Position numbers and translations under genes: made by a program. Positions 52,363 through 63,529 of a DNA stretch of 64,000 bases are shown here, piece after piece. This DNA is from Tenericutes bacterium MZ-XQ (GTDB lineage: Bacteria; Bacillota_I; Bacilli_A; Acholeplasmatales; Acholeplasmataceae): positions 998,858 through 1,062,857 of the forward strand of contig CP017950.1 of the NCBI GenBank assembly GCA_002838205.1, written 5' to 3'. Below the pieces are notes generated by a model. The model had not been told where the DNA came from and searched no databases. It saw only the letters and a program-made list of their open reading frames with translations. Position 1 is the first letter of the stretch; every line of letters begins with the position of its first letter.

Positions 52363-53195
52363 TTTCGATATTTCTTTTCTTTAAGTTTCGAATAACTTAA
52401 TTTATGCTTTTCCAGTTTAATAATTGCGTCATGATACTTCATGAGCTCTTGAATATGATCTTTATATCCAAGTTCGATTTTCTTAAACTGAGGATCTTCG
52501 ATGTCAAATACTTGTGAGGTTGCAATCCAATATAAATAGTGTTTTTCAACAAGTTTTTTATGCTCATATAGATAGATGGTTGCAAACTTATCAATCAAAT
52601 AGTCTTCATTCTTATAAATATCTTTAATAGTTATTATTGCCTTTTTAGGCTCTAATATGTGTTCATATATATTTTCTTTTTGTTTTCCAACAATCAGGAT
52701 AATCTTATCTAATCTAAATGCTCTTAACTGATATAACATATAAATGCCATAAAGAATCACTCCAGATGATAGAGCTATAAGTAAATAGAATAGCAATCCT
52801 TCAATAAAAAATACAGTTAAGCCAATGACAACTAATGCAAAGAAAAACATCAAATAAATAAATTTTTGGAGATAAGATGTTGTAAAGATTTCATCTTTTG
52901 ATTCTTTAAATTTTGTTCTCTTTATTTTCGGTGTTTTAAACCTAAATCCACCCGTGAATTTAATAAATAAAACACTTGAAAACAAGATTGGAAATACCAT
53001 AATGATAAAACTATAAAGCAATAGATATGGATCATCTAGATTTATTGCGATTGGGATCCACTCATAGAGTGTTGATATTAAAATAACACCTAAAAAGATA
53101 TAAGACCACTTGATTTTACCAAAGACACGGTAAATAAAATGGGCAATGATAAAATAGGAAATAATACTAATTAAAAATCTAACAATATCATTCAT
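52359..53195 (-). CDS. Four-helix membrane protein with cytosolic tail, unknown function
   Basis: The 278-residue protein has membrane helices near 5-24, 30-46, 60-80, 118-137 and 140-160, and a soluble C-terminal part of about 110 residues (ILIVGKQKENIYEHILEPKKAIITIKDI and onward) that looks alpha-beta and lysine-rich. No motif known to me. Between rsmD and yneF; no operon partner on this strand. Confidence 0.6.
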   Translation of the reverse strand: MNDIVRFLISIISYFIIAHFIYRVFGKIKWSYIFLGVILISTLYEWIPIAINLDDPYLLLYSFIIMVFPILFSSVLFIKFTGGFRFKTPKIKRTKFKESKDEIFTTSYLQKFIYLMFFFALVVIGLTVFFIEGLLFYLLIALSSGVILYGIYMLYQLRAFRLDKIILIVGKQKENIYEHILEPKKAIITIKDIYKNEDYLIDKFATIYLYEHKKLVEKHYLYWIATSQVFDIEDPQFKKIELGYKDHIQELMKYHDAIIKLEKHKLSYSKLKEKKYRK

Positions 53196-53331
53196 AATTA
53201 ACTCCTAAAAAATAGTGATTATGTTTTAGTATAAGTAATTTTCACACGATTGTCAAACTTTAGCGATTAACGCTTGTATTTTATACTTTTATCAAGTAAA
53301 ATAAGTATGGAAGAAGAAGGAGTGATTAAAC

Positions 53332-53550
53332 ATGATAGAAGTTTGGGTATTTATTGTATTTTTAGTCGTTGCATTACTTGTTGGTGGCGGTGTTGGATTC
53401 TTCTTATCTAGAGGCTGGTTTAAAAGATATCTAGAAAAAAATCCACCAGTTAATGAACAAATGATTCGCGAAATGATGCGTCAAATGGGACGTACACCAT
53501 CTGAAAAACAAGTCAGACAAATATTAAATTCAATGAATCAATATAAATAA
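53332..53550 (+). CDS. yneF: YneF-family small membrane protein (UPF0154)
   Basis: The 72-residue protein has one membrane helix (WVFIVFLVVALLVGGGVGFFLSRG) and the conserved tail MIREMMRQMGRTPSEKQVRQILNSM. Its function is unsettled; some family members are found near plsY and the topoisomerase IV genes, as here. AGGAG precedes ATG. Confidence 0.93.
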   Translation: MIEVWVFIVFLVVALLVGGGVGFFLSRGWFKRYLEKNPPVNEQMIREMMRQMGRTPSEKQVRQILNSMNQYK

Positions 53551-53575
53551 GACATCTTGCATGTCTTTTTTTATG
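53548..53575 (+). terminator. Rho-independent terminator of yneF
   Basis: AGACAT-CTTGC-ATGTCT followed by T. Confidence 0.7.
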
Positions 53576-53578
53576 CAA

Positions 53579-53612
53579 AAATAAAAAAAAACAAGTTTTA
53601 GAACTTGTTTTC
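53579..53612 (-). terminator. Rho-independent terminator of plsY
   Basis: Minus strand AACAAGTT-CTAA-AACTTGTT followed by nine T. Confidence 0.75.
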
Positions 53613-54242
53613 AGTACCTTCTCTTAATCTCCTGTAGTTTTGTTTATGTCTTACAAAAATGATTGTTGCAAGCACACAAATGACTACAAAATCCATAATC
53701 CTAGTCGATAGATTATAAAGCGGATGTTCAAATAATATTCTAATCAAGAAATATAAGACAACACCACTAGCCGCAATAGTCGATGATAAAGAGACATATC
53801 TCGTTGTAAAAAACATAATTAAGAATACTACAAGTACGCCTAATGCAACCCATGGCTCAATTGCTAAGATCATTCCAGCTGAAGTCGCAACCGCTTTACC
53901 ACCTTTAAAATTGATGTAAATTGGAAATACATGTCCAATGACTGCAGCCATACCATATATACTCGATATATTGATATTATACTCGCTTACAATAAATAAG
54001 GATTGATCACCTAAGAAAAAGACAAAAGCGATGACTAGAGCACCTTTTAAGACATCAAAGACAAATGCAAAAATACCTGTCTTAAATCCTAATACTCGAA
54101 TAGCGTTGGTTGCACCTGTATTTTTTGATCCATGTTCTCTTATATCTATGTTTTTAAATACTTTTCCAATAATGAGTCCACTTGGTATGCTACCAAGAAA
54201 ATATGATAAGATCATAAGCAAACCTATATATAAATAAGTCAT
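53598..54242 (-). CDS. plsY: Glycerol-3-phosphate acyltransferase PlsY
   Basis: Integral membrane enzyme that acylates glycerol-3-phosphate with the acyl-phosphate made by PlsX. The 214-residue protein has the three conserved motifs GSIPSGLIIGKVFKNIDIREHGSKNTGATNAIRVLG (1), VFPIYINFKGGKAVATSAG (2) and RYVSLSS (3). Its position beside parE/parC and yneF is the Firmicute arrangement. Confidence 0.97.
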   Translation of the reverse strand: MTYLYIGLLMILSYFLGSIPSGLIIGKVFKNIDIREHGSKNTGATNAIRVLGFKTGIFAFVFDVLKGALVIAFVFFLGDQSLFIVSEYNINISSIYGMAAVIGHVFPIYINFKGGKAVATSAGMILAIEPWVALGVLVVFLIMFFTTRYVSLSSTIAASGVVLYFLIRILFEHPLYNLSTRIMDFVVICVLATIIFVRHKQNYRRLREGTENKF

Positions 54243-54318
54243 AAATTCACCCCGTTACTTAACAATTATATCACAAATTTTTTTAAACAACATTTAAAAA
54301 ATAAAACATAATCAAACA

Positions 54319-54347
54319 TTGTGTATGACCATATTTTTTGATATAAT
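54319..54347 (+). promoter_or_regulatory. Promoter of parE-parC
   Basis: TTGTGT (54319-54324), 17 bases, TATAAT (54342-54347). Confidence 0.7.
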
Positions 54348-54375
54348 AATATCATAAAAATAAGATGGTGATGAT

Positions 54376-56340
54376 GTGAGCAAAATGATAAAACAATATG
54401 ATGAAACGTCGATTCAAATCCTAGAAGGTTTAGAGGCAGTTAGAAAACGTCCTGGGATGTATATTGGATCAACCGATCAAAGAGGGCTACATCATTTGGT
54501 ATGGGAAATCGTCGATAACTCTATAGACGAAGCCCTATCAGGTTATGGTAGCGAAATAACATGTACAATTAAAGCGGATAATAGTATTGAGGTTTCTGAT
54601 AATGGACGCGGTATGCCATATAAAATGCATACATCAGGACGTCCAACAACAGAAATCATTTTTACTGTTTTACACGCTGGTGGTAAGTTTTCTGAAGATA
54701 GTGGCTATAAAGTTTCTGGTGGTCTACATGGTGTTGGATCATCAGTAGTTAATGCACTATCACAATACTTAGAAGTTACCATACATAGAGATAAAGGTAT
54801 TTGGCACCAGAAGTTTACAAATGGCGGTAAACATATTTCAAAATTAGAAAGAATCGGAGATACAAAAAAAACTGGGACAACAGTCTTATTTAAACCAGAT
54901 CCAAAGATTTTTTCAACAACTTTATTTTCTTATGATTTGATTAAAGAACGTCTTAGAGAACAAGCGTTCTTAATTAAAGGATTAAAGATTACGATCATTG
55001 ATCAAAGAAATAATCAAAAAGAATCATTTCAATACCATGAAGGTATTAAAGCATATGTTGAATTTTTAAATAAAGATAAAAAAATCATCAATGATACCTA
55101 CGTGATTGAACAAGCATATCGTTTAGAGCATAAAAAGACAAAAAGCATCGAAGTTGATATTGCCATTCAGTTTACACATGGTTATATTGAAAATATTTTA
55201 TCCTTTGTTAATAATGTTAGAACCAAAGACGGTGGAACACATGAAATTGGGTTTAAATCAGCTTTAACAAGAGCTTTAAATGATTACGCTAGAAAATATG
55301 CACTTATTAAAGATAAAGATCCTAACTTGGATGGTTCAGATATACGCGAAGGTTTAACAGCTATCGTTTCTTTAAGAGTACCTGAAGATGTTTTAGAGTT
55401 TGAAGGCCAAACCAAAGGAAAACTTGGAACACCAGAAGCAAGAAATGCAACAGATAGTGTTGTCTATGAAAATATTACAACATATTTAGAAGAAAATAGA
55501 AAAGTTGCTAGTGAAATCATCCAAAGAGCAGTGAGTGCTCAAAAAGCTAGAGATGCTGCTAGAAAAGCTAGAGATGAAGCAAGAAACGGTAAAACTAAAA
55601 ATAAAAAAGAAATAACCTTATCAGGTAAGTTATCACCTGCACAATCTAAAGATAAGAGTAAAAATGAATTATTCTTAGTCGAAGGGGATTCAGCTGGTGG
55701 GTCTGCAAAGCAAGGTAGAAACCGCAAGTTCCAAGCAATCCTGCCTTTAAGAGGTAAAGTTATTAATACTGAAAAAGCAAGTTTAGACCAAATCTTAAAA
55801 AATGAAGAAATTGCAACCATGATCCACACCATCGGTGCTGATTTTGGTAATGATTTTGATATCAAAAAATGCAACTATCAAAAAATCATCATTATGACCG
55901 ATGCGGATACTGATGGTGCACATATTCAAGTGTTACTTTTAACTTTCTTCTTTAGATATATGAGACCACTGATTGAAGATGGTCGTTTATATATCGCCCA
56001 ACCACCTTTATATAAAGTGTCTATTAAAAAAGGTAAAAAGGAAGAGTCTCATTACGCATGGAGTGATGAAGAATTAAGAGAGCTTATTAATGGACATCAA
56101 CAAGTTAGTATCCAAAGATATAAAGGTTTAGGTGAAATGAATGCACCGCAACTTTGGGATACCACAATGAATCCTGAAAAGCGTTCATTAATTCAAGTAA
56201 AGATTGATGATTTAGGTAGCGCTGATAGACGTGTCTCTATTTTAATGGGCGATCAGGTTGGACCACGTAGAGAATGGATTGAAGAAAACGTAGATTTCGA
56301 AATCAGCGATGATTTTGATTTAGAAATAGGGGTGGAATAA
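54376..56340 (+). CDS. parE: Topoisomerase IV subunit B
   Basis: ATPase subunit of the decatenating topoisomerase, 654 residues. GTG start. ATP-binding domain with [55 protein letters not shown] and [28 protein letters not shown]; the TOPRIM domain starts with [34 protein letters not shown] and has [17 protein letters not shown]. Proximity to parC and plsY argues for topoisomerase IV rather than gyrase. Shares one base with the parC start (TAATG). Confidence 0.95.
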   Translation: MSKMIKQYDETSIQILEGLEAVRKRPGMYIGSTDQRGLHHLVWEIVDNSIDEALSGYGSEITCTIKADNSIEVSDNGRGMPYKMHTSGRPTTEIIFTVLHAGGKFSEDSGYKVSGGLHGVGSSVVNALSQYLEVTIHRDKGIWHQKFTNGGKHISKLERIGDTKKTGTTVLFKPDPKIFSTTLFSYDLIKERLREQAFLIKGLKITIIDQRNNQKESFQYHEGIKAYVEFLNKDKKIINDTYVIEQAYRLEHKKTKSIEVDIAIQFTHGYIENILSFVNNVRTKDGGTHEIGFKSALTRALNDYARKYALIKDKDPNLDGSDIREGLTAIVSLRVPEDVLEFEGQTKGKLGTPEARNATDSVVYENITTYLEENRKVASEIIQRAVSAQKARDAARKARDEARNGKTKNKKEITLSGKLSPAQSKDKSKNELFLVEGDSAGGSAKQGRNRKFQAILPLRGKVINTEKASLDQILKNEEIATMIHTIGADFGNDFDIKKCNYQKIIIMTDADTDGAHIQVLLLTFFFRYMRPLIEDGRLYIAQPPLYKVSIKKGKKEESHYAWSDEELRELINGHQQVSIQRYKGLGEMNAPQLWDTTMNPEKRSLIQVKIDDLGSADRRVSILMGDQVGPRREWIEENVDFEISDDFDLEIGVE

Positions 56341-58934
56341 TGTCAGTCATCAAGAAAATTGACGATTTTGTCGAAAACATCATTGAATCTACCGTAGAAG
56401 AGATTTTTAGTGACCGGTTTGCTAGATATTCTAAATATATCATTCAAGACCGTGCACTTCCAGATGCAAGAGATGGACTTAAGCCAGTTCAAAGACGTAT
56501 TTTATACGCGATGCAACAACTCGGTATGTTCCACAATAAACCACATAAGAAATCAGCAAGAATTGCTGGTGAAGTCATGGGTAAATATCATCCACATGGA
56601 GATTCTAGTATCTATGAAGCGATGGTCCGATTATCACAAGACTTTAAAATGCGCTCAATTTTAATTGATATGCATGGTAATAATGGGTCAATCGATGGTG
56701 ATAGTGCAGCGGCAATGCGTTATACAGAAGCAAGATTATCGCTTGCTGCAGAAGCATTATTAGGAGATATCGATAAAAGAACAGTACCATTTGTCCCTAA
56801 TTTCGATGATGAAGAATTAGAACCTACAGTTCTTCCAGCGAAATTTCCAAATCTTTTAGTCAATGGTGCAACAGGTATTTCTGCTGGATATGCAACAAAA
56901 ATACCACCACATAACTTAAGAGAAGTTATTGATGCAACTATTTTATATTTGGATAATGACCAAGTATCTTTTAAAGAAATATCTAAGATCATTAAAGGTC
57001 CAGATTTTCCTACAGGTGGTATTGTTCAAGGAAAAGAAGGCATTTTACAAGCACTAGAAACTGGTGCAGGTAAAGTGATTATTAGAGCAAAAACAGAAAT
57101 TGAAGAAATATCTAAATCTCAAGATCGTATTGTTGTCACAGAAATCCCTTATGAGGTCAATAAAGCTGATTTAGTTAAAGCCATTGATGTCTTAAGAATT
57201 GATAAAAAAATCGATGATATTATTGAGATTAGAGACGAATCAGACCAACAAGGATTAAGAATAGCGATTGACCTTAAAAAGGGTGCAGACGCGAATTTAA
57301 TGCTTAATCTGCTGTATAAATCAACAGATCTTCAAGTCGCATACAACTATAATATGGTTGCAATCTTAAACCATAGACCGGTTTTAGTGGGTGTTCTTCC
57401 AATATTAAAAGCTTATGTAGATCATCAAAAAGAAGTGATTACTAGTCGTTCAAACTATGAACTCGAAAAAGCCCAAAAGAGACAACATATCGTACAAGGG
57501 CTGATTAAGATGGTTTCAATTGTTGAACAAGTCATTAGAACCATTAGAGAGTCTAATAATAAGGCGAACGCAAAAGAAAACATCATTGCTCGTTTTGGGT
57601 TTTCTGAATTACAAGCTGAAGCGATTGTTACATTACAACTGTATCGCCTATCTAACACGGACATTCTAGCTTTAGAACATGAAGATGAGGCACTATCTGA
57701 TAAAATCAAAGAGCTAGAACACATTTTATCATCAGAACATGCATTAAGACGTGTGATTAAACGTGAACTATTAGATGTATCAAAACTCTTAGGTGATGAC
57801 AGACGTTCACAAATCGAAGAAGAAATCGAGACCATTCGAATTGATGAAAAAGATTTAATCACTGAAGAGCGTGTTATGGTTGGTGTAACTAAAGAAGGTT
57901 ATATCAAACGTGCATCTACAAGAAGTTATCAAGCAACACAACAAGCAGGACTTAAACAAGATGATGCAATGATTTTTGAAAAAGAAGTCAATACGCTTGA
58001 TACATTGTTGATATTTACAAATTTAGGTAACTATATATTCTTACCAGTTTATAAAATCGATGATCAAAAATGGAAAGATCTAGGCATATACATCAATAAC
58101 ATTACGCCAATTGAAAAAGATGAGGCCATTATTGATACGCTTTGTGTTTCAAGCTTTAAAGATAATGATACCATTCTTTTAGCAACCAAAGATGGTATGA
58201 TGAAACAAGCTAAACTTGCAGATTTTGAAGTTACTCGTTTTTATAAATCGATGAAATGTATGAAGTTAAATGATGGCGATCAACTTCGTTCAGTTCATTA
58301 TGGGCAAAAAGAAAACATCATTGCGATATCAAAACGCGGTTATGTTTTAAGATATTTGACAAATGACCTTCCTTTATATGGCTTACAAGCTGGGGGAGTA
58401 AAAGGTATGAATATTGCTGATAAGGATGAGCTTGTCAAAGCACTTTATGTAAGTGAACGTGATGAGTTTATTATGTTATCTGTCAGAGGTCACGTGATTA
58501 AAGATGTTGTTGAAGAACTACCAATTTATAATAGAAATAGACGTGGTATCTTGGTTGTAGAGCATTTAAAATCAAACCCACATGATTTAGTATCGGCTGA
58601 TCGATTATCAAGAGCACAAGTTAAAGAAGATGTACCTGTCTTAATCATTACCGAAAAAGAAGCAATTCACACAACTGTTTCAGAACTAAAATATAGTGGT
58701 AACAAGTTTGGCAAAAAAATCTACGATGATCAAAAATTAGGCATGGCAGAAATCATCAAAATAGATGAAGCCTCTGAGGATATAGATGTTCATAAACCTG
58801 TCAAAAAGCCACAACCAAAAATTGAGAACATAGAAGAACCTCTTGATATACTTAAAGAGGAAGAAGTCATCACAAAGGATCACAAAAAAATTCATTTAAG
58901 TAGATTTGATCTTTTTGATGAAGATGAAGAATAA
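56340..58934 (+). CDS. parC: Topoisomerase IV subunit A
   Basis: DNA-cleaving subunit, 864 residues. The active tyrosine lies in [10 protein letters not shown]; the quinolone-resistance region reads [22 protein letters not shown] with serine and glutamate in the usual positions, so it looks quinolone sensitive. The beta-pinwheel C-terminal repeats are present (from about 500). No GyrA box is apparent. An acidic tail ([25 protein letters not shown]) ends the protein. Confidence 0.95.
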   Translation: MSVIKKIDDFVENIIESTVEEIFSDRFARYSKYIIQDRALPDARDGLKPVQRRILYAMQQLGMFHNKPHKKSARIAGEVMGKYHPHGDSSIYEAMVRLSQDFKMRSILIDMHGNNGSIDGDSAAAMRYTEARLSLAAEALLGDIDKRTVPFVPNFDDEELEPTVLPAKFPNLLVNGATGISAGYATKIPPHNLREVIDATILYLDNDQVSFKEISKIIKGPDFPTGGIVQGKEGILQALETGAGKVIIRAKTEIEEISKSQDRIVVTEIPYEVNKADLVKAIDVLRIDKKIDDIIEIRDESDQQGLRIAIDLKKGADANLMLNLLYKSTDLQVAYNYNMVAILNHRPVLVGVLPILKAYVDHQKEVITSRSNYELEKAQKRQHIVQGLIKMVSIVEQVIRTIRESNNKANAKENIIARFGFSELQAEAIVTLQLYRLSNTDILALEHEDEALSDKIKELEHILSSEHALRRVIKRELLDVSKLLGDDRRSQIEEEIETIRIDEKDLITEERVMVGVTKEGYIKRASTRSYQATQQAGLKQDDAMIFEKEVNTLDTLLIFTNLGNYIFLPVYKIDDQKWKDLGIYINNITPIEKDEAIIDTLCVSSFKDNDTILLATKDGMMKQAKLADFEVTRFYKSMKCMKLNDGDQLRSVHYGQKENIIAISKRGYVLRYLTNDLPLYGLQAGGVKGMNIADKDELVKALYVSERDEFIMLSVRGHVIKDVVEELPIYNRNRRGILVVEHLKSNPHDLVSADRLSRAQVKEDVPVLIITEKEAIHTTVSELKYSGNKFGKKIYDDQKLGMAEIIKIDEASEDIDVHKPVKKPQPKIENIEEPLDILKEEEVITKDHKKIHLSRFDLFDEDEE

Positions 58935-58947
58935 GGGAGAAAACATA

Positions 58948-60588
58948 ATGAAATTTACAATTAATAATGAAGTGCATACATATGAAAAACCACTTGAACT
59001 AAAAAAAGTTGCGAAAGATGTCGGTATAAAAGATGCATTAGCAGCTACAGTAAATATGCGCTTAAGAGAACTCAGTTATATACCAACTGAGGATGCAAAA
59101 GTTGAGTTTCTAAACTATACGGATCCAGATGCGATAAAGATTTATGAATCAACATTAAGATATGTGGTTGCGATGGCAGTCAAAAACCTCTATCCAAACG
59201 CAAAAGTACGCTTTAATTATAGTATTTCAAGATCCATACTTGCAGTATTTGATCAGTTTAATGGTATTTTAAATCAAAATACTTTAGATGACATTGAAAA
59301 AGAAGTTAATGATTTAATTCAAAAAGATTTGCCAATCGTAAGAAAGAGAATTTCTTTAGGAGAAGCAATGAAGCTTTATGATGAACTTGATATGCATGAC
59401 AAAGTAGAAATCTTAAAATATAGAGATGAAGACTATGTAAACCTTTATGAGTGCAACAACTATATTAACTATATGTTTGGATACATGTTACCCTCTACAG
59501 GATACTTAACTACATTTAATTTCATTCTTTATCATCCAGGATTTTTAATCCAATATCCAAGAGCTGAGTTCGATGGGAAAATACCTCCGTTTAAGGATGA
59601 ACCAACATTTGGCAAAGCATTAAAGGAAGCTAGCAAATGGGGTAGAATCATCTCTGGAAATACTATTCCTAAGATGAATAAATTTGCTAAAGAAGTCGTC
59701 TCTAGCGTTGATTTTGTAAATATGTGCGAAACAAAACATGCACATCAATTAAATGAACTTGGTAATTTAATCGAAAATAATATTGAAAATATTAGATTAA
59801 TCGGTATTGCTGGTCCATCATCGTCAGGTAAAACGACATTTTCTAATCGCTTAAGAATTGAATTGATGACTAGAGGTATTAAACCTGTGATGATTAGTAT
59901 CGATGATTATTATTTTGGAAAAGATCATGCGCCAAAAGACGAGTTTGGGTTACCTGATTTAGAGCATGTTGATGCACTTGATGTAGAGTTGTTCAATCAC
60001 GATATGTTGAAACTGATTCAAGGTGAAAGTGTTACCTTACCTCACTTTAACTTCCAAAAAGGTAAACGAGAAGTTGGAAAGACTATTCAAATTCCAAGCG
60101 ATCAACCTATTATCATAGAAGGCATCCATGCATTAAATGAGAAACTGACACATTCAATTCCAAAACATCAAAAGTTTAATATTTATATTGCACCACAGAC
60201 GCAGCTTCATATCGATGATCATAATCCAATTTCAATTACTGAATTAAGGTTATTAAGAAGAATCGTTAGAGATCAAAAATATAGAAATTCTTCTGCATCA
60301 GACACAATGGATATGTGGCCTAGTGTTAGACGTGGTGAGTTCAAATGGATTTATCCAAACCAAAAAGAAGCAAATTACGTCTTTAATTCTGAACTAACGT
60401 ATGAGTTAGCAGTATTAAAGAAACACGCTGTAGCTCAACTTAGAGCGATACCTAAAGATAATAAACACTTTATTACCGCAAATAGACTACTGAAATTCTT
60501 AAAATATTTTATGGACATTGAAGATGAACTGGTCCCTTGTAATTCTCTTTTAAGAGAGTTTATTGGAGGAAGCAGTTTTAATCACTAG
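58948..60588 (+). CDS. Nucleoside kinase with N-terminal TGS-like domain
   Basis: The 546-residue protein joins an N-terminal TGS/ThrRS-like region (EVHTYEKPLELKKVAKD; YPNAKVRFNYSISRSILAVFD) with a C-terminal uridine-kinase/phosphoribulokinase domain (IGIAGPSSSGKTTFSNRLRIEL, SIDDYYFGKDHAP, IIIEGIHALNE, RLLRRIVRDQKYRN). Such long Udk-like kinases occur in Firmicutes and mollicutes. It would phosphorylate uridine or cytidine, though the substrate is inferred. ATG 58948 has GGGAGA ahead; the longer frame from 58906 overlaps parC's tail. Confidence 0.88.
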   Translation: MKFTINNEVHTYEKPLELKKVAKDVGIKDALAATVNMRLRELSYIPTEDAKVEFLNYTDPDAIKIYESTLRYVVAMAVKNLYPNAKVRFNYSISRSILAVFDQFNGILNQNTLDDIEKEVNDLIQKDLPIVRKRISLGEAMKLYDELDMHDKVEILKYRDEDYVNLYECNNYINYMFGYMLPSTGYLTTFNFILYHPGFLIQYPRAEFDGKIPPFKDEPTFGKALKEASKWGRIISGNTIPKMNKFAKEVVSSVDFVNMCETKHAHQLNELGNLIENNIENIRLIGIAGPSSSGKTTFSNRLRIELMTRGIKPVMISIDDYYFGKDHAPKDEFGLPDLEHVDALDVELFNHDMLKLIQGESVTLPHFNFQKGKREVGKTIQIPSDQPIIIEGIHALNEKLTHSIPKHQKFNIYIAPQTQLHIDDHNPISITELRLLRRIVRDQKYRNSSASDTMDMWPSVRRGEFKWIYPNQKEANYVFNSELTYELAVLKKHAVAQLRAIPKDNKHFITANRLLKFLKYFMDIEDELVPCNSLLREFIGGSSFNH

Positions 60589-60600
60589 AAAGGATTAACC

Positions 60601-61653
60601 ATGAAAGCATTAGCAAATATAGACCGCATACAGATCACAAATGAAGTCATGTTACTTTTACTATCCTTATATGAATCAAAAGGCAAGTCATTTTACTATG
60701 ATGAGCTTTTTAATCGTGACTTAAGTGCATTCGAAAAAAACACAATGGAAACAAACTTAATATCGATTGCATCATATTTAGAACTTAACATGACTGAGCC
60801 TAGGATTAAGTTATTTGCTAAAAAGAAAATGGTTCCTCGTACCAAAGATGAGCATTGTTTGGCAAATATAAAGGTTGCACTTCAGCAACTACAATCAAAC
60901 CCTGAACAATTTGAACTTCTAGTCAACGAGATTAACAACCTAGCTAAGTTATTGTCTAAAGAATATGATCATATTCAATTTAACACCTATGATAAAGCTG
61001 AAGATGGCATGTTAAAGACTAAGAAAATTTCTAAAAGAGAAGATTTAGAGCACTTATTATCTTTGTTCGAAAAGAGCTTAAAATCAAAGAAACATGAACT
61101 TACACAGTTGATATCAAACTTTTATGTCGATTTTATGAATATGAATATTTATAATCTACATAATGATATTGTTGGAATGATCGTCTTATATGCGATTTTA
61201 CTCAAACATTTTAATGTATTTAAGTATGTAAGCTTCTTTAAATACTTTTTGAAAGTTAAAGAAACTTGGCACTCAGGATTAATCACAGCAAATTATTATT
61301 GGTCTAGTGGATTTGCACAAACCGATATGCTTAACAGATTGCTTGTTAATTTATTGATTGAAGCATACGAAGAAGTAGATCAAATGGCTCATGAGTATGA
61401 GTTCGAGAAGAATCTAAACAAATCAGATAACATAGAAAATAGTATATTAAAGCTTCAAGAAGTATTTACAAAAGAAGATTTAAGAAAAAGACATCCAAAT
61501 GTGAGTGACGCAACAATAGACCGTACACTTAAACGACTAAAAGATGAAAACAAAATCAGACCTCTTGGTCGAGGTAGAGGTTCTAAATGGCAACGCATTA
61601 TTAAAGGCAACAAGAAAAACATTATGGAGCAACTCTCATTGTTTAACGAATAA
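60601..61653 (+). CDS. Helical protein with winged-helix tail, possibly degenerate Fic fold
   Basis: The 350-residue protein is mostly helical. Residues about 195-270 (NDIVGMIVLYAILLKHFNVFKYVSFFKYFLKVKETWHSGLITANYY) loosely resemble the last helices of Fic-domain proteins, but the HPF-x-[DE]-GN catalytic motif is not present, so AMP transfer is unlikely. Residues 286-345 form a winged-helix end (LQEVFTKEDLRKRHPNVSDATIDRTLKRLKDENKIRPLGRGRGSKWQRI), typical of DNA-binding tails in Fic-like and repressor proteins. It lies 12 bases after the nucleoside kinase gene, suggesting co-transcription. Function unknown. Confidence 0.6.
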   Translation: MKALANIDRIQITNEVMLLLLSLYESKGKSFYYDELFNRDLSAFEKNTMETNLISIASYLELNMTEPRIKLFAKKKMVPRTKDEHCLANIKVALQQLQSNPEQFELLVNEINNLAKLLSKEYDHIQFNTYDKAEDGMLKTKKISKREDLEHLLSLFEKSLKSKKHELTQLISNFYVDFMNMNIYNLHNDIVGMIVLYAILLKHFNVFKYVSFFKYFLKVKETWHSGLITANYYWSSGFAQTDMLNRLLVNLLIEAYEEVDQMAHEYEFEKNLNKSDNIENSILKLQEVFTKEDLRKRHPNVSDATIDRTLKRLKDENKIRPLGRGRGSKWQRIIKGNKKNIMEQLSLFNE

Positions 61654-61674
61654 AGGCCATGTGCCTTTTTTTGT
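61652..61674 (+). terminator. Rho-independent terminator
   Basis: AAAGGC-CATGT-GCCTTT followed by T. Confidence 0.8.
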
Positions 61675-61745
61675 TAAATAATTTGCATATTTTAATATTT
61701 ATTTAAATATATGTTGTATAATAAACTGGAAAGTTGAGGGATAAC

Positions 61746-62597
61746 ATGGATATAAAACTATTAAAAAAACTTAGGGAACAAACAGGTGCTGGTATGCTTG
61801 AATGTAGAGAAGCACTTAATCAGTACAATGATAACTATGAAGATGCTTTAAAACATATCTTAGATCATACAAAGAAAAAAGATGCAAACACCAGAGTAGC
61901 ATCTAAGGGTATGTGTCATATAGTTGTAAAAGATAACGAAGCGATTTTGTTTGAAGTTAACGCAGAAACTGATTTTGTTACAAAAAATGAACACTTCACA
62001 AGCATGGTAGACATGATTGGACAACATTTAATAAATTCCGATGTAACAAATGCCAAAGCAGCATTAAAAGAAACCATTGATGGCAAAACAATAGAAGATA
62101 TCATCAAACGCACAAGTGGAATTATCAGCGAAAACGCATATTTAAGAAGATTTTATCGGGTTAGCAAAGATAAAAGTCAAGGGTTTGGCACATATACACA
62201 TATGCAAGGAAAACTTGTAACTTTAGTTATACTAAACAAAAATGAAAATGAGATTGCGAATAAACTGGCGATGCAAGTGGCTGCAATGAACGCTGAATAT
62301 CTGGATTTAGAGTTCATAGACGATGATACAATAAATTATGAAAGATTTATGTATGAGAAGCAACATGGATCAATAAATGAAGATGATTTCAATCATATGT
62401 TAGCACAAAAATCTTTGTTAAGCCAACCATGGATAAAAGATCAAACAATGACTGTCAAGGAATATATTTCAAAACACAATATTGAAATAATTGATTTCTT
62501 TAAATTTGAGCTTGGTCAAGGGATAGATAACAAGCTTAACTGTAGACTGGATATCCCGTGTGATGGATCAAAAATCACAGTAACACCAGTTTACTAA
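61746..62597 (+). CDS. tsf: Elongation factor Ts, standing alone
   Basis: Guanine-nucleotide exchange factor of EF-Tu. The 283-residue protein has the N-terminal LKKLREQTGAGMLECREALN, the EF-Tu contact NAETDFVTKNEHF (the TDFV motif), and the closing HNIEIIDFFKFELGQGI. Regions between are divergent from typical EF-Ts. It is not next to rpsB, its usual partner; the gene has a TATAAT box (61717-61722) and terminators on both sides, so it is a separate transcription unit. It may be the only copy or a paralogue. Confidence 0.88.
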   Translation: MDIKLLKKLREQTGAGMLECREALNQYNDNYEDALKHILDHTKKKDANTRVASKGMCHIVVKDNEAILFEVNAETDFVTKNEHFTSMVDMIGQHLINSDVTNAKAALKETIDGKTIEDIIKRTSGIISENAYLRRFYRVSKDKSQGFGTYTHMQGKLVTLVILNKNENEIANKLAMQVAAMNAEYLDLEFIDDDTINYERFMYEKQHGSINEDDFNHMLAQKSLLSQPWIKDQTMTVKEYISKHNIEIIDFFKFELGQGIDNKLNCRLDIPCDGSKITVTPVY

Positions 62598-62616
62598 ATA
62601 TAAACATATATAAAAT

Positions 62617-62650
62617 TAGCCCAGTTCATGATTGAATTGGGCTTTTACTA
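62617..62650 (+). terminator. Rho-independent terminator of tsf
   Basis: AGCCCAGTTCA-TGAT-TGAATTGGGCT (one mismatch) followed by T. Confidence 0.75.
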
Positions 62651-62680
62651 TCTATTAATCCTGTTTAACTATTAAGAATA

Positions 62681-63529
62681 CTATGATTTTATAATTTTAG
62701 GCTGTTCTGTAATCAAAAAATTTGAAGAATGGATGGCATAAGTATTACTATTGTCACCCTCGATTTGCTCAGGATTGGTAAAGTAAAGCTCGCTATTACC
62801 CTTTACCTTAACACCTAATAGACTCATAATATTGACATAAATTTTGATTTTTGTAAATTGATTTACTTCATTGAAATGATAAAATTTACTATCCTTAGAC
62901 ATGATTAAGTTAATAATCGTGTTATTTCTCTTAGTACGTTCGTTATAAAGTAAAAATGCTCTACTTTCTGATTCATAATCAGGTGGATAAAACTCATAAT
63001 CAACACCATCTCTTTCAAATCTTAGTTTATCAAATGTTATGGTTGATACGATTTTCCCTTCAATGACTCTAAATGGAATACGAATAGTTAAAAATTGATA
63101 GTTTTCTGGAAATTCAAGTACATCTTGTTTATCTAACCCTTTTTCTAGCATATGAAACATTGTGCTTTTTTGTGTTATAAACTTTTCAATATATCTTTCA
63201 GATTCAGGATAGATTAACATACGATCGATAAAATCAATAATCGAGTAATTAGAAGATGCAAATTGCAGTTCTCTAAATAATTCTGCACGTTTGTTTGTAT
63301 CATCATTTATTTTTACAGTTGTTTTGTTATGCATGAGAATAAGTAAGCTAAAAAGCATACTGGATAAGAAGGTTGCAAATGCAATGAAAATCGCAGCTAT
63401 TCTTATACCAATAACATTAAAAAGAACCTCTAGTTGATCACCCATGAATAGCATAATAAAGGTAAGAAAAAGGACGATTGTTCCAGATATGCCAATAACG
63501 ATAAAAATTAGTTTTTGTTCTTTTTTCAT
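62681..63529 (-). CDS. Two-helix membrane protein of unknown function
   Basis: With ATG 63529, preceded by GGAGGTG, the protein has 282 residues. Two membrane helices occupy about 8-28 and 38-64; the rest (70-282) is soluble and alpha-beta-like, with aromatic residues such as FRVIEGKIVSTITFDKLRF and YEFYPPDYESESRAFLLY. No family recognised. The longer frame to 63583 contains this ribosome binding site and is rejected. Confidence 0.65.
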   Translation of the reverse strand: MKKEQKLIFIVIGISGTIVLFLTFIMLFMGDQLEVLFNVIGIRIAAIFIAFATFLSSMLFSLLILMHNKTTVKINDDTNKRAELFRELQFASSNYSIIDFIDRMLIYPESERYIEKFITQKSTMFHMLEKGLDKQDVLEFPENYQFLTIRIPFRVIEGKIVSTITFDKLRFERDGVDYEFYPPDYESESRAFLLYNERTKRNNTIINLIMSKDSKFYHFNEVNQFTKIKIYVNIMSLLGVKVKGNSELYFTNPEQIEGDNSNTYAIHSSNFLITEQPKIIKS

